Below are positions 7,814-16,896 of a DNA stretch of 64,000 nucleotides, in pieces. Source of the DNA: Companilactobacillus mindensis DSM 14500 (GTDB lineage: Bacteria; Bacillota; Bacilli; Lactobacillales; Lactobacillaceae); the NCBI RefSeq assembly GCF_001434275.1, contig NZ_AZEZ01000092.1, positions 457 to 64,456 of the forward strand, given 5' to 3'. How positions within the stretch are numbered: position 1 is the first letter of the stretch; each line of letters begins with the position of its first letter. The notes beneath the pieces are model-generated. The model did no database searches and had not been told where the DNA came from. It saw only the letters and a list, made by a program, of their open reading frames with translations. The position numbers were made by a program, and so were the translations under genes.

Positions 7814-8236
7814 ATGACTGAAGTAGAAACAATGAGTAAAGCTGAATGGCAAGTGATGAGAATTATTTGGACTTTGGGCGAAGCTACTAGCAAACAAGTT
7901 ATTGATATTTTAGTTAAAAAGACCGATTGGAAAGCTGCCACGATTAAAACGCTGATCATTCGGTTGCAGAAGAAACATTTCTTAAAAGCGGACGAAGCCA
8001 CACGTCCCTATATTTATCAGCCACTGATTGCCGAAGACCAAGCGATTCACCAAAGCGTCAACAACTTGTTCGATGATCTCTGTTGTATGAAAAAGGGTCA
8101 AGCAATCAATGATTTGATCGAGAATTCCGAGATTTCTCAAAGCGATATTTCGCAAATGATTGCTACATTAACTAAAAAGCAATTGACCGCACCAGAGATG
8201 GTTGACTGTAACTGTTTGGAGGCCGATTTGAAATGA
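7814..8236 (+). CDS. copY: CopY-family copper-responsive repressor
   Basis: 140 aa, BlaI/MecI/CopY winged-helix family: the DNA-binding half (about 5-80) carries the AEWQVMRIIW start and the TIKTLIIRLQKKHFL recognition region. The C-terminal half dimerises and should bind Cu/Zn through CxCxxxxCxC, but here only one CxC remains (DCNCLEADLK at the very end); a CC pair lies at about residues 94-95. It represses the operon through the two cop boxes and releases on Cu(I) loading. The start is behind AGGAGGA, and it overlaps copB by 4 bases (ATGA). Confidence 0.92.
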   Translation: MTEVETMSKAEWQVMRIIWTLGEATSKQVIDILVKKTDWKAATIKTLIIRLQKKHFLKADEATRPYIYQPLIAEDQAIHQSVNNLFDDLCCMKKGQAINDLIENSEISQSDISQMIATLTKKQLTAPEMVDCNCLEADLK

Positions 8237-10275
8237 AAGATATGGATATGAAAAATATGAACCACGATGATATGAAAATGAATATGTCGAGTGGACATGA
8301 CATGATGATGCACGGTGGTCACATGATGGATATGGGGGACTTGAAGCAGAAGTTTTGGATCTCTTTAGTTATGGCGATTCCAGTCTTCATTCTTTCGCCA
8401 TTCATGGGTTTGCATTTGCCATTCCAGTTTCAATTTCCTGGTTCTGATTGGATTGTTTTAATTTTGTCTACGGCACTTTATTTCTACGGTGGGAGACCAT
8501 TTCTGACTGGAGCCCGCGGTGAATTAGCTGAGAGAAAACCGGCCATGATGACTTTGATCACAATGGGTATCAGCGTCGCTTATGTATATAGTCTCTACGC
8601 CTTTGTCATGAATGATCTGTTGCACTCCAACAATCACATCATGGACTTCTTCTGGGAATTGGCATCCTTGATTGTCATTATGCTTTTAGGTCACTGGATC
8701 GAAATGAAATCGACGATGAGTGCCGGCAATGCTTTGCAAAAGATTGCTTCACTCGTTCCTAATAAAGTCCACATGGTTCACGATAACAAATTAATGGATC
8801 ATGATATTTCCATGGTCAAACAAAATGATGTAGTTGAGGTACGTGCTGGTGAATCAGTACCGCTTGATGGACATGTCATTAGTGGCGAAAGCTATATCAA
8901 CGAATCATTGATCACTGGTGAATCAAAATCAGTTAAAAAAACTTTGGGCGACAAAGTCGTTGGTGGTTCGATCAATGGTGAAGGAACTATCAGAGTTCAA
9001 GTCGATAAGACTACTGATGAAGGCTATTTGTCACAGATCAGTAAGTTAGTTTCCGATGCCCAAAATAATCGTTCCAAAACTCAAATGCTAGCTGACCGTG
9101 TTTCGGGTTGGTTGTTCTACGCTGCTATGACGGTTGGAATCATTGCCTTTATTTACTGGTTGATCTTTGGTGACATGAATACGGCTTTGAATAGATTGGT
9201 CACCGTTTTGGTAATCGCTTGTCCCCATGCTTTAGGTTTGGCAATTCCACTTGTTATGTCACGTAGCACCTCAATTGCGGCGACGAATGGCTTGATCATC
9301 CGTGACAACCAAGCTATGGAAAACAGCCGCAAGATCGACTACATTGCCATGGATAAAACAGGTACGTTGACTGAAGGCAAGTTCACTGTCAATGGATTAA
9401 AGAGCACTGACAAAGCGTTTGACAGTAAAAAATTATTAGCTATTGTTGCTGGCATCGAAAATGGTTCCAGTCACCCAATCGCCAGCAGTATTGTTTCATA
9501 TGCTAAGGACCAAAAAGTGGCTCCTGAAGCAATGGAAAATATTCAAGCTATCAAGGGCTACGGAATGAGTGCTACCCAAGCCGATAAAACATATTATTTA
9601 GTTAATATGAAATATTTGAATGAGCACAAAATTTCACTTGATAAACAACAGATACAGACATATCTAGATCAAGGCAATACGATAAGTTATTTAGTCGTTG
9701 ATAAAAAGGTATTAGGATTCATTGCTCTAGGTGACCGGATCAAGGCCAATACGATTGAATTTATCAAAGAATTGAAAGCTAGAAATATCACGCCGATCAT
9801 GTTGACTGGTGATAACAAGGAAGCCGCAGCCATTATGGCTAAACAGATGGGTATCGATGAATATCGGGCTGAATTGTTGCCAGAAGATAAGCATGAAGTC
9901 ATCAAACAACTTGAATTAGAAGGCCACCATGTTTTGATGGTCGGTGATGGGATCAACGATGCACCAAGTTTAGCTGCAGCTACTATTGGTGTTGCTATTG
10001 GTGCCGGAACTGATGTAGCTATCGATTCAGCTGACGTAGTGCTCTACAACAGTGATCCTGAAGATATTATCAAGTTCTTGAAGTTATCGCACAATACTTA
10101 TAAAAAGACCGTTGAAAACCTCTGGTGGGGTGCTGGATACAATATCATTGCCATTCCATTAGCTGCTGGTATCTTAGCTGGAATTGGTTTTATTCTCAGT
10201 CCTGCTGTCGGAGCTATTGTGATGTCACTTTCAACAGTCGTTGTAGCTTTGAATGCTTTGACGTTGAAAATGTAG
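8233..10275 (+). CDS. copB: CopB-type copper-exporting P1B ATPase
   Basis: 680 aa, pumping copper out across the cell membrane. The first 38 residues are Met/His-rich (MKDMDMKNMNHDD...) in place of CxxC HMA domains. Eight membrane segments are predicted. The metal-site motif is CPH (C330-P331-H332), the phosphorylation site is D374 in DKTGT, and the hinge is GDGINDAP. CPH plus a His/Met-rich N-terminus is the CopB (P1B-3-like) pattern, not the CPC of CopA. Translationally coupled to copY. No copZ chaperone or CPC-type ATPase is next to it. Confidence 0.94.
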   Translation: MKDMDMKNMNHDDMKMNMSSGHDMMMHGGHMMDMGDLKQKFWISLVMAIPVFILSPFMGLHLPFQFQFPGSDWIVLILSTALYFYGGRPFLTGARGELAERKPAMMTLITMGISVAYVYSLYAFVMNDLLHSNNHIMDFFWELASLIVIMLLGHWIEMKSTMSAGNALQKIASLVPNKVHMVHDNKLMDHDISMVKQNDVVEVRAGESVPLDGHVISGESYINESLITGESKSVKKTLGDKVVGGSINGEGTIRVQVDKTTDEGYLSQISKLVSDAQNNRSKTQMLADRVSGWLFYAAMTVGIIAFIYWLIFGDMNTALNRLVTVLVIACPHALGLAIPLVMSRSTSIAATNGLIIRDNQAMENSRKIDYIAMDKTGTLTEGKFTVNGLKSTDKAFDSKKLLAIVAGIENGSSHPIASSIVSYAKDQKVAPEAMENIQAIKGYGMSATQADKTYYLVNMKYLNEHKISLDKQQIQTYLDQGNTISYLVVDKKVLGFIALGDRIKANTIEFIKELKARNITPIMLTGDNKEAAAIMAKQMGIDEYRAELLPEDKHEVIKQLELEGHHVLMVGDGINDAPSLAAATIGVAIGAGTDVAIDSADVVLYNSDPEDIIKFLKLSHNTYKKTVENLWWGAGYNIIAIPLAAGILAGIGFILSPAVGAIVMSLSTVVVALNALTLKM

Positions 10276-10378
10276 TAAAAATTAGAAATACAATTTAGTA
10301 TATTTTGACTTGAAAGAACGAAAAATCAAGCATCAGTCCTTTCTTAACTTTGGTCATATCTAATTATTTAAATACATG

Positions 10379-10409
10379 GGTCATCTAGGAAAACTGGGTG
10401 GCCTTTTTT
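10379..10409 (+). terminator. Terminator of copYB
   Basis: GGTCATC (10379-10385) pairs with GGTGGCC (10397-10403) using G-U pairs, followed by six T. The hundred bases before it hold no gene. Confidence 0.7.
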
Positions 10410-10517
10410 GTACGACTAAATAAAACGTTTATTTGTCAATGTTTTTTTAATCAGTTGGTCTATCACATGGTAGATAAGGAATATATGAATTTTGAATTTT
10501 ATTATAAATAAAAAATA

Positions 10518-10551
10518 ATCAAATTATAGAATAATATTTATATAATTTGAT
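10518..10551. promoter_or_regulatory. Inverted repeat upstream of the antitoxin gene, possible operator
   Basis: ATCAAATTATA and its exact complement TATAATTTGAT flank 12 bases. RHH antitoxins usually bind inverted repeats at their own promoter, so self-control is plausible; AT-richness makes chance possible. Confidence 0.4.
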
Positions 10552-10626
10552 ATTGTGAAGGGCCTAACTATTGATAATTATTCCTTAACAGAATAAAATG
10601 TAGCTAAATAAGGTAGGCGACGAGCA

Positions 10627-10857
10627 ATGACAACGATTTCAATTTATGTGAGCGACCACGATGAAAAACTCATCAGAAATTATGCCAAATCAAAGCACAT
10701 GAGTGTCTCGTCTTTTCTACATTCAGCAGTTATGGATCGAATTGAAGACGAAATTGATGACCGGCTTTGTGAGAAGGCAGAGCGTGAATTTAAATGCAAT
10801 CCGCAAGATGTCTCATTGGATGAAATGCGAAAAGAGTTGAACAACTATTGCTATTAA
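10627..10857 (+). CDS. Orphan RelB/RHH-type antitoxin-like protein (DUF6290-like)
   Basis: 76 aa. The N-terminal pattern TTISIYVSDHDEKLIRNYAKSKHMSV has the beta strand, helix and turn of a ribbon-helix-helix protein, followed by an acidic C-terminal half (EDEIDDRLCEKAE...) like those that wrap RelE toxins. No toxin ORF follows: the next gene is convergent and a terminator lies 26 bases past the stop. It is therefore an orphan antitoxin, a remnant of a TA pair, or a stand-alone regulator. The weak ribosome binding site is AAGGTAGG. Confidence 0.7.
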   Translation: MTTISIYVSDHDEKLIRNYAKSKHMSVSSFLHSAVMDRIEDEIDDRLCEKAEREFKCNPQDVSLDEMRKELNNYCY

Positions 10858-10882
10858 GTAAACGCGATGATGATAAAAGATA

Positions 10883-10916
10883 AATACCCGTAAGCTTTTA
10901 AGCTTACGGGTATTGT
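10883..10916. terminator. Bidirectional terminator
   Basis: A perfect AATACCCGTAAGCTT stem between two convergent genes. Confidence 0.85.
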
Positions 10917-10917
10917 T

Positions 10918-11910
10918 TTACTTATAATATGGTAGATCTAGGAAGGTGATGATAGTTTCCGTTCCTTGATCTGGTTTGGACTTGACGTTGACGACATGGC
11001 CTAATTTGTCAGACATCTTCTTGACCAAATACAAGCCCATACCGGTAGATTTGCTGCCAGACTTGCGGCCATTAGTACCGGTGAAGCCTTTGTTGAATAT
11101 TCGACTGATATCTTGATTAGAAATACCGATACCATTGTCTTTGATGTGCAATTCAATATTGTTATCGGCCGTTGTAGTGAAGATATCGATCTTGCCACCT
11201 TGGTCGGTGTATTTCAAACTATTAGAAATGATTTGATTGATAATGAAACTGAGCCATTTTTCGTCAGTCAAAACTTTTTTATCAGTCACATCAAGGCTGA
11301 TACCGATCCGTTTGCTGATGAACAGACGCTTATTAGTTCGGATGCAAGCTTTGACGATGTCGTTGAGGTCTTGTTCTTGGATCAGATAATCGTTGGAGAA
11401 ATTGTTCAGACGGGCAAAGTAGAGCGCTTGGTCAACTAAATAGTCAATCTGATCCAATTCTTCAGCAATTAAGTAAGGGTCTAGATCATCATCTTGTGAT
11501 AGTTTTAAGGCGGCTAAAGGAACTTTGATATCATGGACCCAAGATTCAGTGTATTCGCGCTGATCTTTTTGATTTTGATATAATTCAGTCAACTCATTGC
11601 GGTATTCTAAGGATATATTATTGATCTTTTCTTGAATGAATCGTTGTTCATTGTTGCGGGCACCGAAGAGTTCCTTGGAGAGATCTTCTTGATAGTTTTC
11701 GAGTTGATGGTACCAATTTTTTTGGTGGGTGTAAGAAACAATCAGATTAACGATCAAAAAGATCATTGCTAAGATCCAAGTGTAGATCAACGTTCCCATG
11801 TGAAAATTGACGCGAGGGTCCAAGAAGAGTACCAATTCTACGAAAGTCATCCCGAAGAGCACGATTAAAATCGAATATATGTGGTCTCGTAAATATTTTA
11901 AGAATGTCAT
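10918..11910 (-). CDS. BceS-like intramembrane-sensing histidine kinase
   Basis: 330 aa. Two membrane segments (about 13-29 and 41-60) are joined by a very short outside loop, the mark of intramembrane-sensing kinases. The phospho-accepting H126 lies in WVHDIKVPL, then come the N, G1 (DNGIGIS) and G2 (GMGLYLVKK) boxes of the ATPase domain. It lacks a ligand-binding domain and in this family senses flux through the partner BceAB transporter. The start is ATG behind GAGGTAA, 11 bases after the regulator gene, so the two are co-transcribed. Confidence 0.9.
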   Translation of the reverse strand: MTFLKYLRDHIYSILIVLFGMTFVELVLFLDPRVNFHMGTLIYTWILAMIFLIVNLIVSYTHQKNWYHQLENYQEDLSKELFGARNNEQRFIQEKINNISLEYRNELTELYQNQKDQREYTESWVHDIKVPLAALKLSQDDDLDPYLIAEELDQIDYLVDQALYFARLNNFSNDYLIQEQDLNDIVKACIRTNKRLFISKRIGISLDVTDKKVLTDEKWLSFIINQIISNSLKYTDQGGKIDIFTTTADNNIELHIKDNGIGISNQDISRIFNKGFTGTNGRKSGSKSTGMGLYLVKKMSDKLGHVVNVKSKPDQGTETIITFLDLPYYK

Positions 11911-11921
11911 AATTTACCTCA

Positions 11922-12596
11922 TTAAGGAATAATGTATCCTTGGCCGACTTTGGTTACAATATAATTCTTGAGACCAAATTTCTCGATCTTGCCACGCAAA
12001 CGGTTGATATTGACAGTCAAAGTATTGTCATCGACGAAACGTTCGTCATCCCACATGAAATTGAGTAATTGTTCGCGAGTGACGATCTTGCCTTGGTCTT
12101 TGAGTAAGCGTTGCAGCAATTTATATTCATTTTTGGAAAGGTCGATCTTGTTGTCGTCGATCTCAACCGTACCGCTGGAAAGATTTAGCTTCAAACCGTT
12201 GTGTTCGATTACGTCACTGGTACTCTTAGTGAAATCATAAGTTCGGCGCAATAAAGCATTGATTTTAGCAATCAAAATATCGATTGAGAAGGGTTTTTCG
12301 ACAAAATCGTCAGCCCCCATGTTCATCGACATGATCTGATCCATATTAGAATTACGTGAAGAAATAATAATGATCGGCGTTTTAGAAATTTTGCGGATCT
12401 CTTGGTTCCAATAATAACCATCATAAACAGGCAAGTTGATATCAAGTAAGACTAAGTCAGGTTGGTAGTCGTTGAACTGTTCGATGATGTTATTGAAATC
12501 TTTAGTAATGTAAGAATTCATTTGCCACTTTTCAAGATTTTCACTGATCAATTTGGAGATTGATAAATCGTCCTCAATAATCATAATTTTAGTCAT
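11922..12596 (-). CDS. BceR-like OmpR-family response regulator
   Basis: 224 aa. The receiver domain (1-115) has D9/D10, phospho-acceptor D52 (LLDINLP) and a conserved K near 101. The C-terminal winged helix (about 130-224) has the NEYKLLQRLL and VDDNTLTVNINRLRGKI elements. First gene of the kinase operon; GGAGGGAATTTTATC precedes its ATG. It is divergent from the ABC genes at 12675, whose promoter it most likely activates; I see no convincing binding-site repeat in the 78-bp gap. Confidence 0.9.
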   Translation of the reverse strand: MTKIMIIEDDLSISKLISENLEKWQMNSYITKDFNNIIEQFNDYQPDLVLLDINLPVYDGYYWNQEIRKISKTPIIIISSRNSNMDQIMSMNMGADDFVEKPFSIDILIAKINALLRRTYDFTKSTSDVIEHNGLKLNLSSGTVEIDDNKIDLSKNEYKLLQRLLKDQGKIVTREQLLNFMWDDERFVDDNTLTVNINRLRGKIEKFGLKNYIVTKVGQGYIIP

Positions 12597-12674
12597 GATA
12601 AAATTCCCTCCGTGCTAGAATAAAGACACTATACAATATGATAACAATAATTAATTAATTATGGAGAAATTACT

Positions 12675-13445
12675 GTGCAAATTGCTGTAAAGAATATTTC
12701 GAAAGATTTTGGAAAAAATAAAACGGCGGTCCATGCCATCAAAGACATCAGTCTCGAAGTGGAACATGGCGAATTTTTAGGAATCATGGGTCCATCGGGA
12801 GCAGGAAAAACAACGCTTTTGAATATGATCTCGACTAACGACCGGCCTGACCACGGTCAAATAATTATCGACGGCTTGGATTTGACACAGCTACATGACC
12901 GTGACCAGGCTAAATATCGTCGCAACAAGATGGGCTTTATTTACCAAAGCTTTGAATTGCTAGATTCCTTGAATGTTAAAGAAAATGTTATTTTGCCATT
13001 AGCTTTGAACCGGTCCAATAAAAAATTGATTGAGGAACGCTTCAATTACATGATGCAGCTGTTGAACATTGAAAACTTATCAGCCCGAGCTATCGATGAA
13101 TTGTCTTTGGGACAACGCCAAATCGTCGCTGCTGCTAGAGCAATGATCAATCGTCCAGAAATCTTATTTGCTGACGAACCAACTGGCAGTTTGGATTCTA
13201 AGTCGGCGACGATCTTGCTCAATTATATGCAGATGATCAACAAAAAGGAACAGACGACTATTCTGATGGCCACTCACGATGCTTTTACGGCTAGCTATTG
13301 CAGTCGGGTCATCTTCATCAAAGATGGCGTAGTCTTCTCAGAAATCGTCAATCCGGGCAATCGAGACAAGTTCTTTGAACAGATCATCAACATGCAACGG
13401 ACTATTGGTGGGGGTGACTATTTCAATGTATCGCAAAATTATTAA
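12675..13445 (+). CDS. BceA-like ABC transporter ATPase (antimicrobial peptide resistance)
   Basis: 256 aa cytoplasmic ATPase. Walker A GPSGAGKTT at 39-47, signature LSLGQRQ (a variant of LSGGQ), Walker B ILFADEP, H-loop TH. The start is GTG behind GGAG. MacB/BceA class of Peptide-7-exporter ATPases. Its 3' end overlaps the permease start by 20 bases, so the pair is coupled. Confidence 0.9.
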   Translation: MQIAVKNISKDFGKNKTAVHAIKDISLEVEHGEFLGIMGPSGAGKTTLLNMISTNDRPDHGQIIIDGLDLTQLHDRDQAKYRRNKMGFIYQSFELLDSLNVKENVILPLALNRSNKKLIEERFNYMMQLLNIENLSARAIDELSLGQRQIVAAARAMINRPEILFADEPTGSLDSKSATILLNYMQMINKKEQTTILMATHDAFTASYCSRVIFIKDGVVFSEIVNPGNRDKFFEQIINMQRTIGGGDYFNVSQNY

Positions 13446-15426
13446 ACGCAGTCTTTCCAATATGCGGGACAGCTATGTGATCTATATTTTGGCTTGTAGT
13501 TTTGCTATTGGTATTTTTGGAATCTTGCTTTCCATGGGAGACAATCCCTCGGTGCACTTGGCTTTGCATTGGTGGGATAACTTTATTTACGATATTTCGT
13601 CGATCATGAGTGGCCTGTTTGCCTTCTTTGCCTTTATATATATGGCCTATGTTGATGGGTTCTTTATCAAACAGCAGCGCAATGAATTTTTGACCTTTGA
13701 AAAATTAGGCATGCAGCGTTGGATCATCGTCACATTGAGTTTCTTTCAAACCGCTATCGTTCAAGCTGTGGCCTGGATCATTGGTTTGAGCTTGTTGCTG
13801 ATCTTTCAGAAATTCATGGGGATGCTATTATTCTTCTTGATGCAAGTTCGTTTCAATTTTGAGATGTATCTTGGCTGGGATAATCTATACATACTGTTAG
13901 AAGTTTTTGCGGTTTCAACGTTGATATTGAGTTTGATCAACGCCATCAAGACAATGCGGATCTTGCAAAAGAAGAAAACTAAGCCATTAGTTAAGACTCG
14001 TTGGTGGCTTAGAATTCCAGCCGGAGCATTTGGAATTATTTTGTTATTGTCGGCACAGATATGTACGGCTTATCTTTTTAAAGATATGCGAATGATTTCG
14101 TATTCGGGTAAACCGTTGGCTGAAATTTTCTACATTATGATGGATGATATTGTCGGGACCTATTTGGTTTATTATGGATTTTTGCCTTCGATTTTAGATA
14201 TCATGGAACGAATCCATTCGGTGGCTTATTCGGGCGTCAATATTTTTTCGTTCAAATACATGAAAGAACGGTTATTTCAAAATATTTCGATTTTATGGTT
14301 CGTAACCGAATTATCAGCGTTAGCTTTAGCACTGTTGACGTTTTGTTACTTCGGCTACCAAGCGGTGCACCAAAACTATAACAGTGCATATCCGTTTGAA
14401 TTGGCGGCCAATAAAGATACCGTTAAGGTCATTCGTGATGAATTGCATAAGAATAAAGCTAAAGTAAAAGGCAGCTATAAAACAGAAGTTAAGATCAATT
14501 TAGTTTCTTATTATAGCAAGTCGAATCAGACTTACACTCGGCAACCGATGACATTTATGTCTTATTCAGCGTACAAATCTTTGCCAAAACGGATGCGCAA
14601 GGGAAATAGCAAAATTAATTCGCATCAATTTTTGAAGATCGACTATAATTCATCACTCATGTACAGTAACCATACTAATGAGCATGATATTGAAGTAAAA
14701 AATGCGCCGATGATCCAAACTGCCAAGTGGGGCTATTCTTTCCCATACGGAAGTTCGATGCACTTTGGACCGATGATGATCGTACCAGATAAGTATTATC
14801 AAAAGATGCCCGCTGAAGTGACCGATACGTTCTATGGTTGGGACTTTAAAAAAGGTGACCGCTTGAGTCGCAAGCAGTTGCAGAAATTGAATAGCTATCG
14901 TGACGCTTACTATATGAAGGTCAATTTCAAGTCTTCACTGGAGAAATCTAATATTGAAGTCATGAAAAAAGAACCCAACAAGTATGAAGCGGCAATCTAT
15001 ACTCAGTCAGGGTTCTTGCGTCAAGGCAGTATTAAAAAACGTTTGAAGCAGGGTGGAGGTTTTTACCTCTTTATTGTAGCTTTGTTCAGTGTGGCTCTTT
15101 TAGTAGCTTTAGGCAGTGTTTTAACCTTGCGGATTCTTTTAAGAGACGACTATCAATCACGGCAATTACGAACGCTGCAAAAAATCGGCGTGGAAGAAAG
15201 TGAAATCAAAGGCATCATCAGAAGAGAAAATACCTTGACCTTCTTGATACCGATCGTCTTTGCATCCTTACAAGCTTATGCGGCCATTGCAATGTTTGAT
15301 TTTGGGCATCACATATCCAAAAATATCATTCTGATCTACGGCGGCTACGTGATCCTTTACGGTTTGTTTGGACTAATCAGTTTCAAAATCTCTTGGCGAG
15401 GCGTTAAGCAGAAATTTAGTCTATGA
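13426..15426 (+). CDS. BceB-like ABC permease
   Basis: 666 aa from the ATG with GGGGG upstream at 13410-13414; an in-frame earlier start at 13375 lies inside the ATPase gene and is unlikely. Ten membrane segments are predicted, with a large outside domain of about 200 aa (residues 315-545) between segments 7 and 8 and FtsX-like ends, as in BceB/VraG. This domain sets the peptide (bacitracin, nisin, defensin or other), which the sequence alone does not reveal. Works with the divergent kinase and regulator. It overlaps the convergent gene at its stop by 11 bases. Confidence 0.9.
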   Translation: MYRKIIKRSLSNMRDSYVIYILACSFAIGIFGILLSMGDNPSVHLALHWWDNFIYDISSIMSGLFAFFAFIYMAYVDGFFIKQQRNEFLTFEKLGMQRWIIVTLSFFQTAIVQAVAWIIGLSLLLIFQKFMGMLLFFLMQVRFNFEMYLGWDNLYILLEVFAVSTLILSLINAIKTMRILQKKKTKPLVKTRWWLRIPAGAFGIILLLSAQICTAYLFKDMRMISYSGKPLAEIFYIMMDDIVGTYLVYYGFLPSILDIMERIHSVAYSGVNIFSFKYMKERLFQNISILWFVTELSALALALLTFCYFGYQAVHQNYNSAYPFELAANKDTVKVIRDELHKNKAKVKGSYKTEVKINLVSYYSKSNQTYTRQPMTFMSYSAYKSLPKRMRKGNSKINSHQFLKIDYNSSLMYSNHTNEHDIEVKNAPMIQTAKWGYSFPYGSSMHFGPMMIVPDKYYQKMPAEVTDTFYGWDFKKGDRLSRKQLQKLNSYRDAYYMKVNFKSSLEKSNIEVMKKEPNKYEAAIYTQSGFLRQGSIKKRLKQGGGFYLFIVALFSVALLVALGSVLTLRILLRDDYQSRQLRTLQKIGVEESEIKGIIRRENTLTFLIPIVFASLQAYAAIAMFDFGHHISKNIILIYGGYVILYGLFGLISFKISWRGVKQKFSL

Positions 15427-15868
15427 CCGAATAAGCCTTTGAGAAGAAACCGAAGTCTTCTTCAGTTGTTCCTTGGATCTGTTGTTGAATCTCTTCTTGC
15501 AATAGTTTTTGCCAAGCTTTAATTTGGGTTACTTCAGGGAAAGTTTTAATAATTAAATATTCTCGTGGACTTTCCCTTTTTTGCAGAACAGCAGTTGCGT
15601 TAGAATTAAAAGAGTATGAACGAGTACTGAACAATTTATCTTCGAATAATTTAGCTTGATCAGCGTTTAGTTTTAAATAAGTTAAAGAATAAAAGGTGTT
15701 TTTAGGCTCGTAGATACCTGTAATACTGCGATATTGTGCAAATGTCGACAAATTTTTTATTAAAAGATGGTCCGCATTAGCATGAAATAAGGGTTTTAAT
15801 AAGGTATCAGCAGATGTTTGCTGGTCCTTTAAAAAAAGATATGTGCCTAGCTTTAATGTTATGTTCAT
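15416..15868 (-). CDS. Hypothetical protein, possibly ABM/IsdG-like monooxygenase fold
   Basis: 150 aa soluble protein. The C-terminal half (about 100-150: EYLIIKTFPEVTQIKAWQKLLQEEI) looks like the antibiotic-biosynthesis-monooxygenase fold seen in lactobacilli, where such proteins are sometimes annotated as heme-degrading or quinol monooxygenases. No catalytic residues can be assigned, so the family is tentative. AAAGG precedes the ATG. The gene is alone, convergent with the BceB-like gene and divergent from the MBL hydrolase. Confidence 0.55.
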   Translation of the reverse strand: MNITLKLGTYLFLKDQQTSADTLLKPLFHANADHLLIKNLSTFAQYRSITGIYEPKNTFYSLTYLKLNADQAKLFEDKLFSTRSYSFNSNATAVLQKRESPREYLIIKTFPEVTQIKAWQKLLQEEIQQQIQGTTEEDFGFFSKAYSVID

Positions 15869-15912
15869 AATTATTGAAATCCTTTCAACTTAAAAATTTT
15901 TGGAGGTTTTCT

Positions 15913-16638
15913 ATGTTAGTTACAGTTTTAGGTTTTTATGGTGGTTATCCACACAACGGAATTGGAACGTCCGGTTATCTGTTGCAAAATGATGGTAAGA
16001 AGATGTTGGTAGATTGTGGAAGTGGCGTTTTGAATGCCTTGGCTAACTACATGAACCCAACTGATTTGGATGCAGTTATATTATCTCACTATCACCACGA
16101 TCATACAGCAGATATTGGTGTTTTACAGTATGAATGGCTTGCAGCTAAGAAAGAAAAACTACTTCCTATTTATGGTCATACTCAGGATTTTGTCAACTTT
16201 GCGCAATTGTCAGTTGATAATGCAACTAAGGGTATTGCCTACAATGACTACGAACCTAGTGAAATCGATGGAATGAAGTTTGAATTCTTACGTACCGTTC
16301 ACCCAGTTCCAGCTTATGCAATGCGGATCACGGACAAAAATGGCAAAGTTATCGTCTATACTGCTGATACAACTTACTTTGATGGTTTAGTCGATTTTGC
16401 TAAAGATGCTGATCTATTGATTGCTGATACTAATTTCCCCGAAGATGTAACTGGCAGAAAGGCTCACTTAAATACTAAGGAAGCCGGGACTTTAGCTAAG
16501 GATGCTAATGTCAAACGATTAATGATCAGTCATTTGCCACAGACAGTCGATGCTGAAACTATGTTAAGTCAATCACAAAAGTATGCCGGCGATATTCCAG
16601 TCGTTCATGCTTTCCAAGGACTTGAGATCAACGTGTAA
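15913..16638 (+). CDS. Metallo-beta-lactamase-fold hydrolase (YhfI-like)
   Basis: 241 aa from the ATG behind GGAGG; an upstream in-frame start at 15874 has no site. The HxHxDH motif is H59-x-H61-x-D63-H64, then TADTT/DTNF with metal-ligand Asp, and a late H in SHLP. It resembles the RNase Z-like B. subtilis YhfI group; the substrate is unknown. Cytoplasmic, monocistronic. Confidence 0.85.
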   Translation: MLVTVLGFYGGYPHNGIGTSGYLLQNDGKKMLVDCGSGVLNALANYMNPTDLDAVILSHYHHDHTADIGVLQYEWLAAKKEKLLPIYGHTQDFVNFAQLSVDNATKGIAYNDYEPSEIDGMKFEFLRTVHPVPAYAMRITDKNGKVIVYTADTTYFDGLVDFAKDADLLIADTNFPEDVTGRKAHLNTKEAGTLAKDANVKRLMISHLPQTVDAETMLSQSQKYAGDIPVVHAFQGLEINV

Positions 16639-16717
16639 ATAGAGTGGGCCAACCATTTATTTACAATAAAAATAGCATTAATTATAACTAATACAATAAA
16701 TAAACTAATATTTATGC

Positions 16718-16773
16718 AATTTGTGAAAAAATTACATAGGTGGCTATTTATTGGGTACATGTTTTCACAATTT
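16718..16773. repeat. Spaced inverted repeat upstream of spx
   Basis: TTGTGAAAA (16721-16729) and TTTTCACAA (16762-16770) face each other across about 32 bases. It could be an operator pair or an RNA stem, upstream of the likely spx promoter (TTGAAA near 16807). Confidence 0.35.
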
Positions 16774-16896
16774 ATCAAAAGTAGAACAAGTATTCGTAAC
16801 TTTTTATTGAAAAACTATGGATTTTATATTTATAGTAAGTTACAATACTAATGTGTTTAAAGAGTTTGATACTACACAGGAAAGGAGAGATTATAT

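Noticed and set aside
8137..8322. Antisense His-rich ORF opposite the start of copB
   Set aside because: It mirrors the Met/His-rich (ATG/CAT) codons of copB and has no ribosome binding site.
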